Of a stretch of 64,000 nucleotides of DNA, positions 52,171 through 64,000 are shown piece by piece. The notes under the pieces were generated by a model, which saw only the letters and a list, made by a program, of their open reading frames with translations, ran no database searches and was not told the DNA's origin. The position numbers and the translations under genes are program-made. The stretch's first letter is position 1. Each line of letters opens with the position of its first letter. The DNA comes from Mauremys mutica. Lineage: Eukaryota; Chordata; Testudines; Geoemydidae. The stretch is taken from contig NC_059072.1 in NCBI RefSeq assembly GCF_020497125.1, positions 278,920,045 to 278,984,044 on the forward strand, written 5' to 3'.

Positions 52171-55100
52171 CTCATTATTATTGTACTTTTTATTATGTGA
52201 TTAAAGAAAAATTCAGAAATAAGTATGTATTCACTGTTTTTCAATTTGCATTCAGCACATGTAACTAATCTAATTACAATTATTTAAAAGAAAAATAAAT
52301 AACATTTAATATAATCCAAAACTTGATTCCAAAATTTAAGGTTGCCTATTATGGACAATATTTAGTGATTGATTTTCTAATACTTAAAATGTTATGATCC
52401 TCAGTGTTTTAGCAAAAATGAGAATGCTTCTCACATCTTTAGATGATGTGAATCTTATTCAAAATGATTTGTTTGCATATAATCCTATAGTTGTTTTTGA
52501 CATATTGCAGAAACCACAACTGCAATTCTTACCCTAAGGACTTTAAAGTCAAAGGGGTTCAAAGCCAATGCTTACTGAAGTCAATGGGAGAAGTTACATA
52601 CAATGAAGTTACAATCATATGGAGAGATGGTTTAAAGCAAAAAGAGGGGAAGAAGATAGATACACAAGGATAGTTCAAAGTTGTTACTTTCTGTGTATTT
52701 TTGTTTTTCATTAATTTGGCAAGTAGTAGTGGTTGAGGAAGGATTTAATGGAGGAAAGAGACATTGTGAGGCATACAGGATCAAGGAGACATTGCAGGCA
52801 TTGGAGGTAACATGGGGGGAAATTTTAAGGATACTGTGCAAGAAAATAAAAGTGGCCTGAGGAATTCATGGAACACAGAATCTAAGCAAAAAAATGGTAG
52901 AGATAAGAAATAAGCAAGAGAACTACTGCACAGAGACTTATATAAGCAGTTCTACAATAAAGAAAAAATATTTTTGTGCCAACATGAGAACAAATCATCT
53001 AGACAAAATTGGAGAAGTGTATTTGTAGGCACTGCACCCCACAGAGGGTAGGGAGTTCACTATTACCACTACTGGTGAACAGGAGAAAGTATGGCTAAAG
53101 AGACCATTCATTTGCATCAACTTTCTAGCCAAAAATCTTCTAACTTACACTTTTAAAAGTCATCTGAACTGTTCACAAACTTTGAAATGGTTGGATGGTG
53201 GGACTCAACTGAGAGAAAGGGAAAGAAAAGGGGGTCCTACATTGTGGCAAGGATTTTGCTCAAGGATCCTCTGTGCCATTGATCCTCCTCCATTGAAGAT
53301 TCTTCAAAGAAATGGCAGAGGCAACTCTTTGCTGAAGCTGAAGAGGACAACAATAGAACAGAATGTAATCTGTGAGGGACCCCCAACCTTGCACCAGTAT
53401 AGCTGAAATCACTATGGCTGGGTTAGGAGCTGGAGCCTTACGACAGGACTCAAGACTATTTCATCCACTGACACCAAACGAGGAATGGGAGGAAGGCAAA
53501 ATGAGAAGAGAGACAAGGGGATAGACATGACAGATTACTTCTAAACTAAGAAGGCAAGGAACCTTGCATTGCTGGATAGGGGCAAGTCGCAATATGACTT
53601 GGGAATTATTCTTCCTAGTACTATTCCATGCACTAGCTGCCAAATGACAGTGGTGTGAGGTCAGGATTATGGTTCATTACAGAGGGAAGTACATTGCACA
53701 ATTTCCCAGGGTGCAGCACCTACCTCACCAATATCAGACCATCATTCCTGGGGACTCTGGCTACAGTGTAGTGCAGTCCTCCACGGCTCCTCTCCTATAC
53801 CTCAGGACATCAGGACAACTATTTAGTTCCTATTCTCCAATAATATAACACTTTTTTTTTAAAATCTCCATGTCTTTAAAAAAAAATCATTTCCACAAGA
53901 CTGAATGGGAATAACCCCATTCCTTTCCATTCAGCTGATTGTTTTTCAATTCAGTTATTTATATCCTGCCTTCCCTATCATCTTTTCCCAGTTTGATACC
54001 TCTTTGAGGGTTGGATGTCTTTGAAGCCTGTCTTCACCAAGTGCCCTAAAAACTTGTGCTTCATATCTGCCTCACACCAGGAGTATGTCTTCATTTGCCA
54101 AAATATCACAGGGACTTTACTTAAAGGCAATCTAAGGCTTAAAAAAATATTCTCCCATATGGAATCTGAAACTGAGTTTGAGAGATCCAGCACTCCAGAT
54201 TCACAATAATTCCTTCTTAACAATATTTCTATTTTACCTCTGATAGAAACTATTGATAGCTGAATCTCTGCCTGTCACAACAAGATATGCATTTTAACTC
54301 AACGGATTTGCCCGTGTGTACTCTTTGCAGAGCTGAGGAGCTGTGCACCACAATTACTACATCCCCTAAATTTGCAACTACTATTGGGTTTTTTTCCCCA
54401 GCAGAGGGAGAATGGAAGAATGAGGAAGGGTTTCTTTTACCAGGAGGCTCATTTACTTGCTGTTATGAAAATACCATCTGTGGAACAGAGCTTTTAGTCT
54501 GGCTTTCCCCAGTGTGCACTGTGACAACCAGGTCCCTGAATAGTTTGGTTTTCTGTTAAGGCAGTTTATGAGCTCTAGGAAGCTGCATAACTTTTCAGCC
54601 CTTAGGTATTTTTTGTATCTCTACTTTTAAACATATTGAAGGAATTGTGCACCAAGATGACCTTAAAAGAAGTGAAGTTAAAAAGGAGCTGAGAACCCTT
54701 TTTAAAATTCATGAGGACCCTTTCTGTCCTCTGCATTTCATGAACTGATAAGAAAAATCACCACTTAATATATTAACTACAGAAAAAGTAGTAAAGTATA
54801 TATGTCATTTGTGAGGAATTCTACTTTCTGAGTGTAATACCTTCACTTATTCCTAGTGCTGAAATTTTGAGCATATGCTATAATTCTTATTTCTTTCCAG
54901 AACTGATTTTATGTCTCCTCCTCAAGAAGTACTACAAAAAGACAAGAAAATAAAATAAACTATAAACAAAAATAATCTTTTAAATATACTTTAAAAACAT
55001 TACTTTTGATAACTTTAGAGGGGGAAATGGACATGGAAAGGAAGAGATCAGGTGTGTTTAATGTATACTGTCTTTTTGCCACCAATTTATTGCTGTGGTA

Positions 55101-55749
55101 AGCCCAAAAAGCAACTGTAGGTGGCCTTTTTTAATCTACTGAATAAATAAGGTTGTCAGGCCCTTCATGGTGTTTCTTCCAGTAACTAATAAAAATCAGG
55201 ACTGACAAAATAGTATGAAAAGAGATTAATTGATGTATGTGTTAATAAATGTGGAGAGTTCATTTTGTCATTAGCTATTTTAAAATATTTGGACATTTGT
55301 CTGTTTATTTATGAAAATATTTATGAATCCAGAGAGTTTCACAAGACTTAGCACAAGTGATTATTCACCTATCAATTTGTACCAAACATATTTATGTTCT
55401 GCTGTGTCATTCTCTTGTTTAAAAATTTTCATTTGTCCAGTCAGAGAATCAAAATATATGTCTTTGGTAATTAACTAAAACCCCCAAGAGTTGCAGACAC
55501 AGTGAATTGTAGACAAACATACACATACTATACCATGGAATCTGTTGGAAAATATTTACAAACAATAAATACATTTCTGAGAAATTAGGAATTATTTGTG
55601 TAAAAAACTGTAGTTTTAAAACTATGTTTGCAACTTTAAGAACAAACTATTTGAGGATTAGTAACTGGCTACCTAATATACCTGAACATGGACAGACTGA
55701 AGTGCTTTCCAAACTGAAGACAACAACTATACTCTCTCCCAAATATGTG
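52171..55749. other. No recognisable feature in 3.6 kb
   Basis: Mostly repeat-free, AT-rich DNA. Short frames, including one of 90 codons at 54,287, show no domain. Low-complexity runs lie at 53,848-53,887. I see no RNA gene, promoter or splice-like exon that can be supported. Confidence 0.45.
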
Positions 55750-57921
55750 TGGCAGTAGCAAAATAGGGACCCTGGACTTCAGAAAAGCAGACTTTGACTT
55801 CCTTAGTGAACTGATGGGCAGGATCCCCTGAGAAGCTAATATGAGGGGGCAAGGAGTCCAGGAGAGCTGGCTGTATTTTAAAGAAGCCTTATTGAGGGCG
55901 CAGGAACAAACCATACCTAAGTGCACAAAGAATAACAAATATGGCAGGCGTCCAGCTTGGATTAACAGTGAAATCTTTGGTGAGCTTAAACTCAAAAAGG
56001 AAGCTTACAAGAAGTGGAAATTTGGACAGATGACTAGGGAGGAGTATAAAAATATTGCTAGAGCATGCAGGGGCGTAATCAGGAAGGCCAAGTCACAATT
56101 GGATTTGCAGCTAGCAAGGGATGTGAAGGGTAACAAGAAGGGTTTCTACAAGTATGTTAGCAACAAGAAGAAGGTCAGGGAAAGTGTGGGACGCTTATTG
56201 AATGGGAGAGGCAACATAGTGACAGATGATGTGGAAAAAGCTGAAGTACTCAATGCTTTTTTTGTCTCAGTCTTCACAGATAAGGTCAGCTCCCAGACGG
56301 CTGCAGTGGGGAACACAGTATGGGGAGGAGGTGAGAAGCCCTCAGTGGTGAAAGAACAGGTTAAGGGCTATTTAGAAAAGCTGGACATGCACAAGCCCAT
56401 GGGTCCAGATCTAATGCATCGGAGGGTGCTGATGGAGTTGTCTGATGTGATTGCAGAGCCATTGGCCACTAAACTGTGAAAAATTGTGGCAACCTGGGGA
56501 GGTTCCGAACGACTGGAAAAAGGCAAATATAGTGCCCATATTTTAAAAAGGGAAGAAAGAGAACCGGGGAACTGCAGACCAGTCAGCCTCACTTCAGTCC
56601 CTGGCAAAATCATGGAGCAAGGAATCAATTTTGAAGCACTTGGGGGAGAGGAAGCTGATCAGGAACAGTCAACATGGATTCACCAAGGGCAAGTCATGCC
56701 TGACCAACCTGATTGATGAGATAATTTCTATGATGAGATAACTGGCTCTGTGGATATGGGGAAAGTGGTGGATGTGATATATCTTGACTTTAGCAAAGCT
56801 TCTGATACGGTCTCTCATAGTATTCTTGCCAGCTAGTTAAAAAAATATGGATTGGATGAATGGACTATAAAGTGGATAGAAAGCTGGCTAGATTGTTGGG
56901 CTCAATGGGTAGCGATCAATGGCTCAATGTCTATTGGCAGCTGGTATCAAGCGGAGTGGCCCAGGGGTCAGTCCTGGGGCAGGTTTTGTTCAACATCTTT
57001 ATTAATGATCTCGATGATGGGATTAATTGCACCCTCAGCAAGTTCGCAGATGATACGAAACTGGGGGAGAGGTAGATATGCTGGAGGGTAGAGATAGGTT
57101 ACAGAGTGACCTAGACAAATTGGAGGATTGGGCCAAAAGAAATCTGATGAGGTTCAACAAGGACAAGTGCAGAGTCCTGCACTTAGGAAGGAAGACTCCC
57201 ATGTGTCGCTACAGGCTGGGGACCAACTGGCTAAGCAGCAGTTCTGCAGAAAAGGACCTGAGGATTACAAGAAGCTGGATATGAGTCAGCAGTGTGCCCT
57301 CATTGCCAAGAAGCCCAATGGCATATTGGGCTGCATTAGTTGGAGCATTGCCAGCAAATTGAGGGAAGTGATTATTCCTCTCTATTCAGCACTGGTGAGG
57401 CCACACCTGGAGTACTGCATCCACTTTTGGTTCCCCCACTACAGAAGGGATGTGGACAAATTGGAGAGAGTTCAGTAGAGGGCAACGAAAATAATTAGGG
57501 GGCTGGGGAACATGACTTATGAGGAGAGGCTAAGGGAACTGGGGTTATTTAGTCTGCAGAAGAGAAGAGTGAGGGGGGATTTGATAGCAGCCTTCAACTA
57601 CCTGAAGAGGGGTTCCAAAGAGGATGGAGCTCGGCTGTTCTCAGTGGTGGCAGCTTACAGAAAAAGAAAAAGTGCTCTCAAGTTGCAGTGGAGGAGGTCT
57701 AGGTTGAATATTAGGAAACACTATTTCACTAGGAGGGTGGTGAAGCACTGGAATGGGTTATCTACAGAGGTGGTGTAATCTCCATCCTTAGAGGTTTTTC
57801 AGGCCCAGCTTGACAAATCCTTGGCTGGGATGTTTTAGTTTGTTTTGGTCCTGCTTTGAGCAGGGGATGGACTAGATGACCTCCTGAGGTCTCTTCCAAC
57901 CCTTATATTATATGATTCTTT
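55750..57921 (+). mobile_element. CR1 LINE, 2.2 kb, 5'-truncated
   Basis: A plus-strand CR1 starting in the ORF2 linker region (gggaccctggacttcagaaa near 55,766) and running to the 3' tail (ttatattatatgattctt) at 57,921, with the end phrase ctagatgacctcctgaggtc. It is the same subfamily as the copies at 4.25 kb and 41.1 kb but more decayed: ORF2 is in many frames. It covers more of the ORF2 middle region than any other copy of that subfamily in the window. Confidence 0.92.
55841..57838 (+). pseudogene. CR1 ORF2: linker and reverse transcriptase, many frameshifts
   Basis: Consecutive fragments give the order of a CR1 ORF2 without its endonuclease. 55,841-56,479: linker with INSEIFGELKLKKEAYKKW and the HKPMGPD RT start. 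56,486-56,716: GNCRPVSLTSVPGKIMEQ. About 56,775-56,835: [14 protein letters not shown] (motif A, with F-to-S after KA), then a stop. 56,860-57,075: [16 protein letters not shown] (motif B, P-to-A) and FADDTKL (motif C intact). 57,078-57,478: the region up to LVRPHLEYC. 57,512-57,778: [17 protein letters not shown]. At least five frame changes or stops separate them, so it is an old dead copy. Confidence 0.9.
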
Positions 57922-58804
57922 GACATCCTCTGTTCCCTCTTGTACATGCAGAAGAGCACTGTTGGGATCCGACCATACCTGCCAAGATCTCCTGAACCCT
58001 TTCCTTCTAAGAATGTCATGTATCCCACCAAGGGAAACTTCAGGCTTTGAAAGAGTTCCACACCCGTGTTCTCCACTACTAAGGCTAAAGCCTTATACAT
58101 TTGACCTTTCCACCAACTTGTTTGACCCCAATTCTGTCCCTGATTAGCCAAACAACTCTACAACAACATATATGTATAAATTGCAACAAACAGAAAATCT
58201 ACAGCTAAACTTCCTGGCTACTGACAGGGGGTTGAGAAAATCCAAAGCATGGACCAATCTTGTTTTAGGAGATCAAATACTTCTCATTCCCAAATGGTAA
58301 CCAGCTAGTCCCTCGGCACACCTAGAGATGCTTCAGGCAACCACTCCAAACATGCAAAATAATCAAATTGTGTGCATGTAAAAGGGAAGAGGGTGGGGAA
58401 AGAGGTATGTGGGAACAATGAAGAAGTCTCAGCACCTGGCAAGATCCTATATAGGAGATTTGTTATAAACTTGATTTTGCAGTGGATATCACCTGTAATA
58501 TCCAAATCAGACAATCAAACCCACTCTGGGTATGACAGCTTGCCTGAAGCTGACAGTAACGCATTCCTTCCATTCTTCCTCCTCTTCCTCCATGTTATGG
58601 TTAATGGCATACAAACAGAGAAATAGATACAAAGATAAACACTCTTGCTGGAATGTTGCTACATGACACTACTTTATTTATTAGAATTCAGAACATGAAA
58701 GAACCCCCAAAACACAGAGAGACAAAAAACACAGAGGCACATCATAACACACCTTTCTATAGAATATCTGTCTACAAACTGACTCTGCTCACATGCTTTG
58801 CTAT
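57922..58804. other. No recognisable feature
   Basis: Unrecognised sequence after the CR1. A minus-strand frame at 58,151-57,903 (82 codons) has no domain I know. It may be chance or a remnant of an older element. Confidence 0.4.
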
Positions 58805-58812
58805 ATGTAGAG

Positions 58813-59146
58813 TAGGGGTCGGCAACCTCTGGCACACGGCTCACCAGAGTAAGCACCCTGACAGTCCGGGCCAGTTTGTTTACCTGCTGCATTGGCAAGT
58901 TTGGCCAATCATGGCTCCCACTGGCCATGGTTCACCATCCCAGGCCAATGGGGGTGGCGGGAAGCCACAGCTAGCACATCTCTCACCCGTGCTTCTTCCT
59001 GCCGCCCCCATTGGCCTCGGACAGTGAACCACAGCCAGTGGGAGCTGCGGTCGGCCGAACCTGCTGACGCAGCAGGGAAACAAACTGGCCCAGCCCATCA
59101 GGGTGCTTACCCTGGCGAGCCTCGTGCCAGAGGTTGCCGACCCCTG
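58813..59146. mobile_element. hAT-like non-autonomous DNA element (family B)
   Basis: A 334-bp element with ends taggggtcggcaacctctgg and ccagaggttgccgacccctg. The flanking octamers atgtagag (58,805-58,812) and atgtaagt (59,147-59,154) are similar but differ at three positions, so the duplication has decayed or is imperfect. It is a full-length relative of 51,845-52,162; 2,633-2,824 is a shortened version. Overlapping frames arise from the internal symmetry. Confidence 0.88.
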
Positions 59147-59154
59147 ATGTAAGT

Positions 59155-59725
59155 AAATCTAATGTCATTATCCAGAAGCCTTGCTGCTAATGATGTTATT
59201 CAAAAGCCTCACTCAACAGAGTTATCCAAAGGTCATCTCAGTAGTACACTGACCTGCTATGGAATGTGCTTCTGCTTACTGAAGTTTTTAAAAATGTATC
59301 ATACTCTGCAAATGGAATTTTTTTTTCTGTCAGTCACTCAATACCGTGTTTTCTCACCTTACAAATAAAAGGATAGATTTTTCTAAATGCATACTCAAGC
59401 TTGAATATAAAAGTCAAGCTCAGTTCTTTCTGATTCATGCATTATTACTAATAATAAATATTCCTCAGTGGGAACGTTAAGAATTTTGGTGATGATACGT
59501 GAGCCAGAAAGGAACCCAGCTCTCTTCCATTACTATATTTGCTCTAAAGTGCTTATAAGATTAAAACGTAGTGAAAATTCATTTTTGTCCTTCAAGAAAA
59601 CAGATTAGATTTAGAATGTACCCAGAAAGTAGTAATGTTGAGTAAGGTGGTTTTATTTTTACAAATTCACTTTAACTGCTCTTTAAATATTATGCAAAGG
59701 GAAATCTCATTATGAGATTGAAGAT
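59155..59725. other. No recognisable feature
   Basis: Unrecognised AT-rich spacer between a DNA element and a short CR1 tail. Confidence 0.45.
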
Positions 59726-59778
59726 GGGGTTAGACAAGATGACCCTTTCAGTCCCCTCTAGCCTTATGATTCTATGAT
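59726..59778 (+). mobile_element. CR1 3' end fragment
   Basis: Contains ggttagacaagatgaccctt, tcccctctagccttatg and attctatgata, the last part of a CR1 3' UTR and its octamer tail. Only about 50 bp are recognisable. Confidence 0.75.
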
Positions 59779-60399
59779 ACAGCAGAAGTATGAAAAACTG
59801 CAGGGAGATTTTCAAGGCTATACATTGTACCTAGAATAACTTCTGTAGGGAAGCTATTAGACACACTCTTTAAAAAATACCCAGTGTGACAGTAGTGGTT
59901 TGTGTATTTTGGTTAATTCATACTGTGTTATTTCAAAAGCTTTCTGTAGGTTCACAATCTTGGATGACGTTTCTATTTGATAAAAACCTCATCAAACCTA
60001 TGCATGCCTTTGTCATCTCCTGCAATACCCTCTAACTGAGATGGGCACAGTTCCTGATACAGTTAACTGCACCTTTGATCTCCCTGAGGCCTCCTTGAAG
60101 AACCCCACTTAGGTCTCAGGCCTCTAGCTGTCATCATTCTCTGGACAGAATCCTGCAATTCACTTCCTCCAGATTGGGATCTGAAGTTGCAGACATCTGC
60201 AGTTCACAGTGATTACCTCAGTACATCTGATGTCACTTCACCATCTGCAATTCTGTTCTTTTATGGGCAATGACAGGGATATTCATTGACTAGCCAGATC
60301 TCTCAAAATAAAGTACTATTTCTTCTGAACAAAAGCACCTCAGAGGAAAGCATATTTTAACAAAAAGTAGTTTATATACAAACCTATCTTCAAGATAGT
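59779..60399. other. No recognisable feature
   Basis: Unrecognised sequence of 600 bp. Confidence 0.4.
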
Positions 60400-60790
60400 C
60401 ATCCATCTCCCACATGAAGAAATCTGTCTGAACATATGTGGTGCATCCTGGGAGTCACATGACAATGGTGCATCATTGGGAAACCTATTCCAGCCAGGGC
60501 CCCTGGCACATAGAAGATTGGGACATGAGGCATCTGAACTACAATTCATACGACACATCAGCTCAGGTGAACACAGATTAATGTTTAACTGAGCCAAAAC
60601 AAAATGCTTTGATTTGTTTCAATAAACCAAAACTAACCATTCCAACATTCTAAAATTATTTTTTCTTAACTTTTTTTTCTGTGAAAAAATTGATATTTCA
60701 ACTTTTCATCATGATTCGGGATGAAAACAGATCTCAAATACTGGAATTTCCTATGAGTTAGATATTCAGATTTTTGACTAGCTCTACCGA
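60400..60790. repeat. AT-rich foldback repeat
   Basis: Carries an internal part (gcatcctgggagtcacatg, then acaatggtgcatcattggg) followed by AT-rich phrases (attgatatttcaacttttc, ggatgaaaacagatctc) and the end tttttgactagctctacc. This end matches the copies at 12.6, 43.3 and 50.9 kb. Borders approximate. Confidence 0.5.
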
Positions 60791-60864
60791 ACTGCAGTCT
60801 GTATAGAATAATAATAATAAAAAAACATAATGTGTATTGTCTATTTTTTTTAATTTGTGTGGTT

Positions 60865-61267
60865 TGTGCATTCAGAGAAGAGCCAGGAGAATGATTAAAT
60901 AATTGGAAAACATGGCTTATAGTGATAAACTCAAGGAGCTCAGTCCATTCAGTTAACAAGGAGAAGGCTAAGGGGTGAATTGATCACAGTCTTTGAGTAC
61001 CTACATATGGGTAACAAATATTTGATTATAGGATCTTCAATCTAGCAGGCAAAGATCTGATTTTTAACAATAAGGATAATTAACTATTACAATAATTTAC
61101 CTGGGGTTGTGGTAGATCCTTCATCACTGATTTGGGTGTTTTTTTCTAACAGATATGCTCTATTTCAAATAAGAATTAGTTCAGAGAATTTGGTGGCCTG
61201 TGATATGCAGGTCAGAGTAGATAATAACAATAGTCTTTTTTTGGCCTTATAATCTGTGAATTTATGA
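60865..61267 (+). mobile_element. Ancient CR1-like 3' fragment
   Basis: Coding traces in broken frames: 'agagccaggagaatgattaaa' (RAxRMIK region), 'gcttatagtgataaactcaag' (YxxKL) and 'agaaggctaaggggtgaattg' (RRLRGEL). The 3' part 'caatttacctggggttgtgg' and the end 'ataatctgtgaatttatga' follow. No frame survives. It is of a different, older subfamily than the other copies. Confidence 0.6.
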
Positions 61268-62009
61268 ATTTTCTTAACTGGTCTTTTTCCCCCACATCTC
61301 TGATTAAGGTCATATTGTGACTGGTCTTGTGCACATGCACAAGGGTGAGTTATGAGAGGGAACAAGAAACTTTTCTACATTGTGGTAGTGGAGTGCAGGC
61401 ATCAGGTTCCCTAAATCCAGCAAAATGTCCACGTAGATTTGGACAAAATATAATGCACTGGCCCCGTCTCCTGTCTTCACTTATGAGCTTTAGGTGAATA
61501 TATAGCGAAGTGTGATTCTGTGATGTGGTGAGCACCCCAACTTCTGTGTAAGTCAGGAGTACTCAGCTTCTTGGAGGGTCAACCCCCAAAGAGAGAATCT
61601 GGCCCTTTGTGAGGAAAAAAATAATGTTTATCTTTTTTTTCTCTCCTAGAATCCTGTTTAAGCAAGAACAATGCTACATCTATACTGTGACCTTTACAAA
61701 TTGATGAGGTAAAGAGAGGTACCAAGAAAAAAAGCTATTTTAATGTATTCTGCTGCCAGAACATGACAGTTTATGAGACACCTGGGAAATATGCTGTATT
61801 GTACTTTGATATATATGTTGTGCATTCTTTTAATGTACCAAAAATAGCTAGGGAGCTCCAACTCATAAATGGCAGTTTCGTAATTACCTCCAACTATTTT
61901 GCTAATGAAAACAAACAAATAAATAAATAAATGAGTGTTGATTTCTTTCAGAGGAGATTTTGCCAATTTTTCAGCTCTATTTTAATTACTCTTCAGAAGA
62001 TATGACCTT
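61268..62009. other. No recognisable feature
   Basis: Unrecognised AT-rich spacer. A short aaataaata run lies at 61,915-61,932. Confidence 0.4.
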
Positions 62010-63388
62010 TCAAAGGGATCTAATCAGAATGGTTTCTACAAAGGGAAATAATGTCTCACTAATCTGTTAGATTTCCTTGAAGCTGTCAGTAAAGTTGTGG
62101 GAAAGGAGAAGCCATTAACATAATTAGGCTTCCAAAAGAGCTTAGACCAGTCCCACAGAAGACACAACCAAAGAAGTTAAGTAGTCATGAAGTGAGAGGC
62201 AAAGTACTGTCATAGATCAAAAATTGGCTAGGAGACAGAAAGGAAAGAACAAGAATAAATGGTCAATTTTCATCATGTCAAAAGGTTAATAATGGGGAGC
62301 ATGGAGGTTCCATATTAGGTTTAAAGTTGTTTAATATATTCCTTAATGATCTCAAAAGAGAGTGAGTAGTAAAGTAGGAAAAAATCACAAATGACAAAGT
62401 TACCGAAGTTAAACAAGTCCAGAGAAGACTGTGAGGAACTTCAGAAGGCCATAACCAAGTTAGGTGAATGGGCAACATGATGGCAAAGGAAGTTCAATAT
62501 AGAGGAATTACAAGTATTGCACATTGGGGAGGAGGGGTATATTTAAACTATGCAGACACCTTGTTGGGTTCTAAATTGTTATGATCTGCTCAGGAAAGGG
62601 ATCTGTATATCACTGGGGAGGATTCGTTGAAGACTGTGGCTCAATTGCATCTGAGCTAAGAAAACAAAAGCAAGATGTTAAAATGAATAAGGAATGGGAT
62701 GAAGATAATATGGATGTTATTATAATGCTATTATATAAATTAGTGGTGCAGACTCATCTGAAATTATGTATGCAGCATAATTATATATCCTGTCTCAAAA
62801 AGGATACTGCAGATTTACAAGGGGTTCATACAAGGGTGATAAAAATTAAGAGTCATGTAAACACTCTCATATGAAAATAGATTGAAAAGATTGGAATTGT
62901 TTACCTTAAAAAAGAAGACAAATGAAAGGAAATGTGATAGAAGAATAGAAAGTAATAAATGATATACAGAAGGTAGATCAGGTAGATCAGATCCTTTTTA
63001 ACACAAAAACAAGCAGACATTTGGTGAAACGGATAAAAATAAAGGAATACTTTTTTTCAAGCGATGCATAATTAGATTGGGAAACTCATTGCCACAAAAT
63101 GTTATTGAGGCCAAAAACTTAGCAAGATTCAAAAAGGGCATTTATATGGATAACAAAAAATGTTATAATAGCTAATGCTAACAAATGTTGAAAGGGATAT
63201 TAAACTTCATGATTCAAGAGTTAGAGATTAGCTTTAACTATTGGAGATTAGAGGAGGAGCCCTGCTATGGCAGATGGCAGTTTATCCCTCATCTGTCTAC
63301 TGTGGGGAGTCTGGTCACTCTCAGAGATAGGATACTGGATGAGATGGGCCATTGGTCTGATCCAATTTGACAATGTCTATGTTTCATA
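62010..63388 (+). mobile_element. Ancient CR1-like LINE, 1.4 kb
   Basis: A decayed plus-strand copy extending from the RT region to the 3' end. Recognisable in order: 'ggtttctacaaagggaaataatg' (GFxKGKSC region), 'ccttaatgatctcaaaa' (INDL), 'tgacaaagttaccgaagttaa' (ADDTKL region, broken), 'aaattagtggtgcagactcatctg' (KLVVQTHL), 'cttaaaaaagaagacaaa' and the 3' part 'gataggatactggatgagatg' with the end 'caatgtctatgtttcat'. It parallels the copy at 13.1-14.1 kb but includes more of ORF2. Confidence 0.78.
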
Positions 63389-63682
63389 AAGCTGCTATCA
63401 ACATAGGTATATGGGCACAATCCAAATAATTGCACAGTCTTGATGCTCTTTATCATGTGGGGTTGTTTTCAAATGTTTCTTTGTTTTTAAATGAGAGATA
63501 TTGCCCAGACATTTTGTAGCCACCATTTCTGAGGATAAGCTTGCACCAAGCATAGTGCTGAAACTGAAAGAGCTAAAATTAACTACAGTTCATACTTATT
63601 CATACAGGATATGGAGCAGAGAATCCACCAGTCCTGGGCAATACCATTAGTAGCCTTGAAAGAAAGATTCAAAGGAAGAATT
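63389..63682. other. No recognisable feature
   Basis: Unrecognised spacer. No repeat or frame with a domain. Confidence 0.4.
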
Positions 63683-63820
63683 TTCAAAAATGCCCAGCGG
63701 TGGCCTACATCTGATCTCTAAAGGATTTTGACAACTGATAGAAATGGAAAAGAAACTCCCATTGACTTCCATGGGGGAAGAGTTAGGCCAACACTGAGCA
63801 CTTCTAAAAATCTCACCATC
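63683..63820. repeat. Old palindromic repeat
   Basis: attttcaaaaatgcccagcg on the left and agcacttctaaaaatctcac on the right are inverted relatives, with the centre actcccattgacttccatgg. Same type as 46,290-46,465. Beyond it to the window end I see nothing recognisable. Confidence 0.6.
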
Positions 63821-64000
63821 TAATGCATAAGACGTGCATAAATTCTCAGCACACAAGGTAAAATACCTGCCTGCTATTCAAGTCCACATAACATAAGTTG
63901 GAGTTTCAGTTCAGGTGAGTTCCTCCAGCTAAGTAGCCTGAATATACTCAAATGCCAGTGGAATACTGGTATCTCTTTAGATATGAGTGAAACCTCTTTC

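Noticed and set aside
51786..52244. 152-codon minus-strand frame
   Set aside because: Lies over the family B element at 51,845-52,162; the frame results from GC-rich symmetrical sequence.
57903..58151. 82-codon minus-strand frame with a protein-like composition
   Set aside because: No known motif. It directly follows a CR1 end, and nothing else in the area supports a gene.

Overview
The window looks like non-coding nuclear DNA from a reptile, most probably a turtle. The evidence is the repeat content. CR1-type non-LTR retrotransposons dominate on both strands. There is a tRNA-headed SINE with a CR1-like tail, the structure described for the tortoise Pol III SINE. Several families of short DNA transposons with 8-bp target duplications are present, and I see no mammalian L1 or Alu sequence. 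I found no host exon: every open reading frame with recognisable protein similarity belongs to a CR1 element, and the other long frames fall in repeats or lack recognisable domains. The window could be intergenic or inside a large intron. Assignments to families rest on motif recognition, not on database searches.

Layout. 1-974: minus-strand CR1 split by a 318-bp hAT-like element. 1.9-3.0 kb: an old composite repeat with tRNA-like modules, split by a 192-bp element. 4.25-5.47 kb: a young 5'-truncated CR1 (minus). 5.6-6.6 kb: two short DNA elements. 7-13 kb: mostly unrecognised AT-rich sequence. 13.1-14.1 kb: an ancient CR1-like copy. 15.0-18.8 kb: a short DNA element next to a 3.5-kb CR1 (plus). 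22.8-26.1 kb: the only CR1 with a 5' end, ORF1 and the start of ORF2, but with most of the reverse transcriptase and 3' UTR deleted. 26.6-27.9 kb: a short element, a solo LTR and the SINE. 32.3-34.4 kb: a Penelope-like fragment and two DNA elements. 36.7-42.9 kb: CR1 tails and DNA elements. 46.5 kb: a CpG-rich hairpin element. 50.9 kb: a 200-bp foldback element with a 12-bp target duplication. 55.75-57.9 kb: a decayed CR1. 58.8-63.4 kb: another DNA element and two ancient CR1 copies.

How the parts relate. CR1 supplies the only coding capacity: ORF1 (cysteine motif, coiled coil, SGNH-esterase blocks) and ORF2 (AP-endonuclease plus reverse transcriptase). All copies carry lesions. The SINE's CR1-like tail implies mobilisation by CR1 machinery. 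The DNA elements are all non-autonomous, and no transposase was seen.

The most interesting signal is a hammerhead-ribozyme-like core in two different repeat families, at 32,309-32,348 and 51,058-51,097. The two share the core order but have different, compensating stem I and stem II sequences. Each copy carries one inactivating-looking core change, and both share an extra A after the core that departs from the canonical model.
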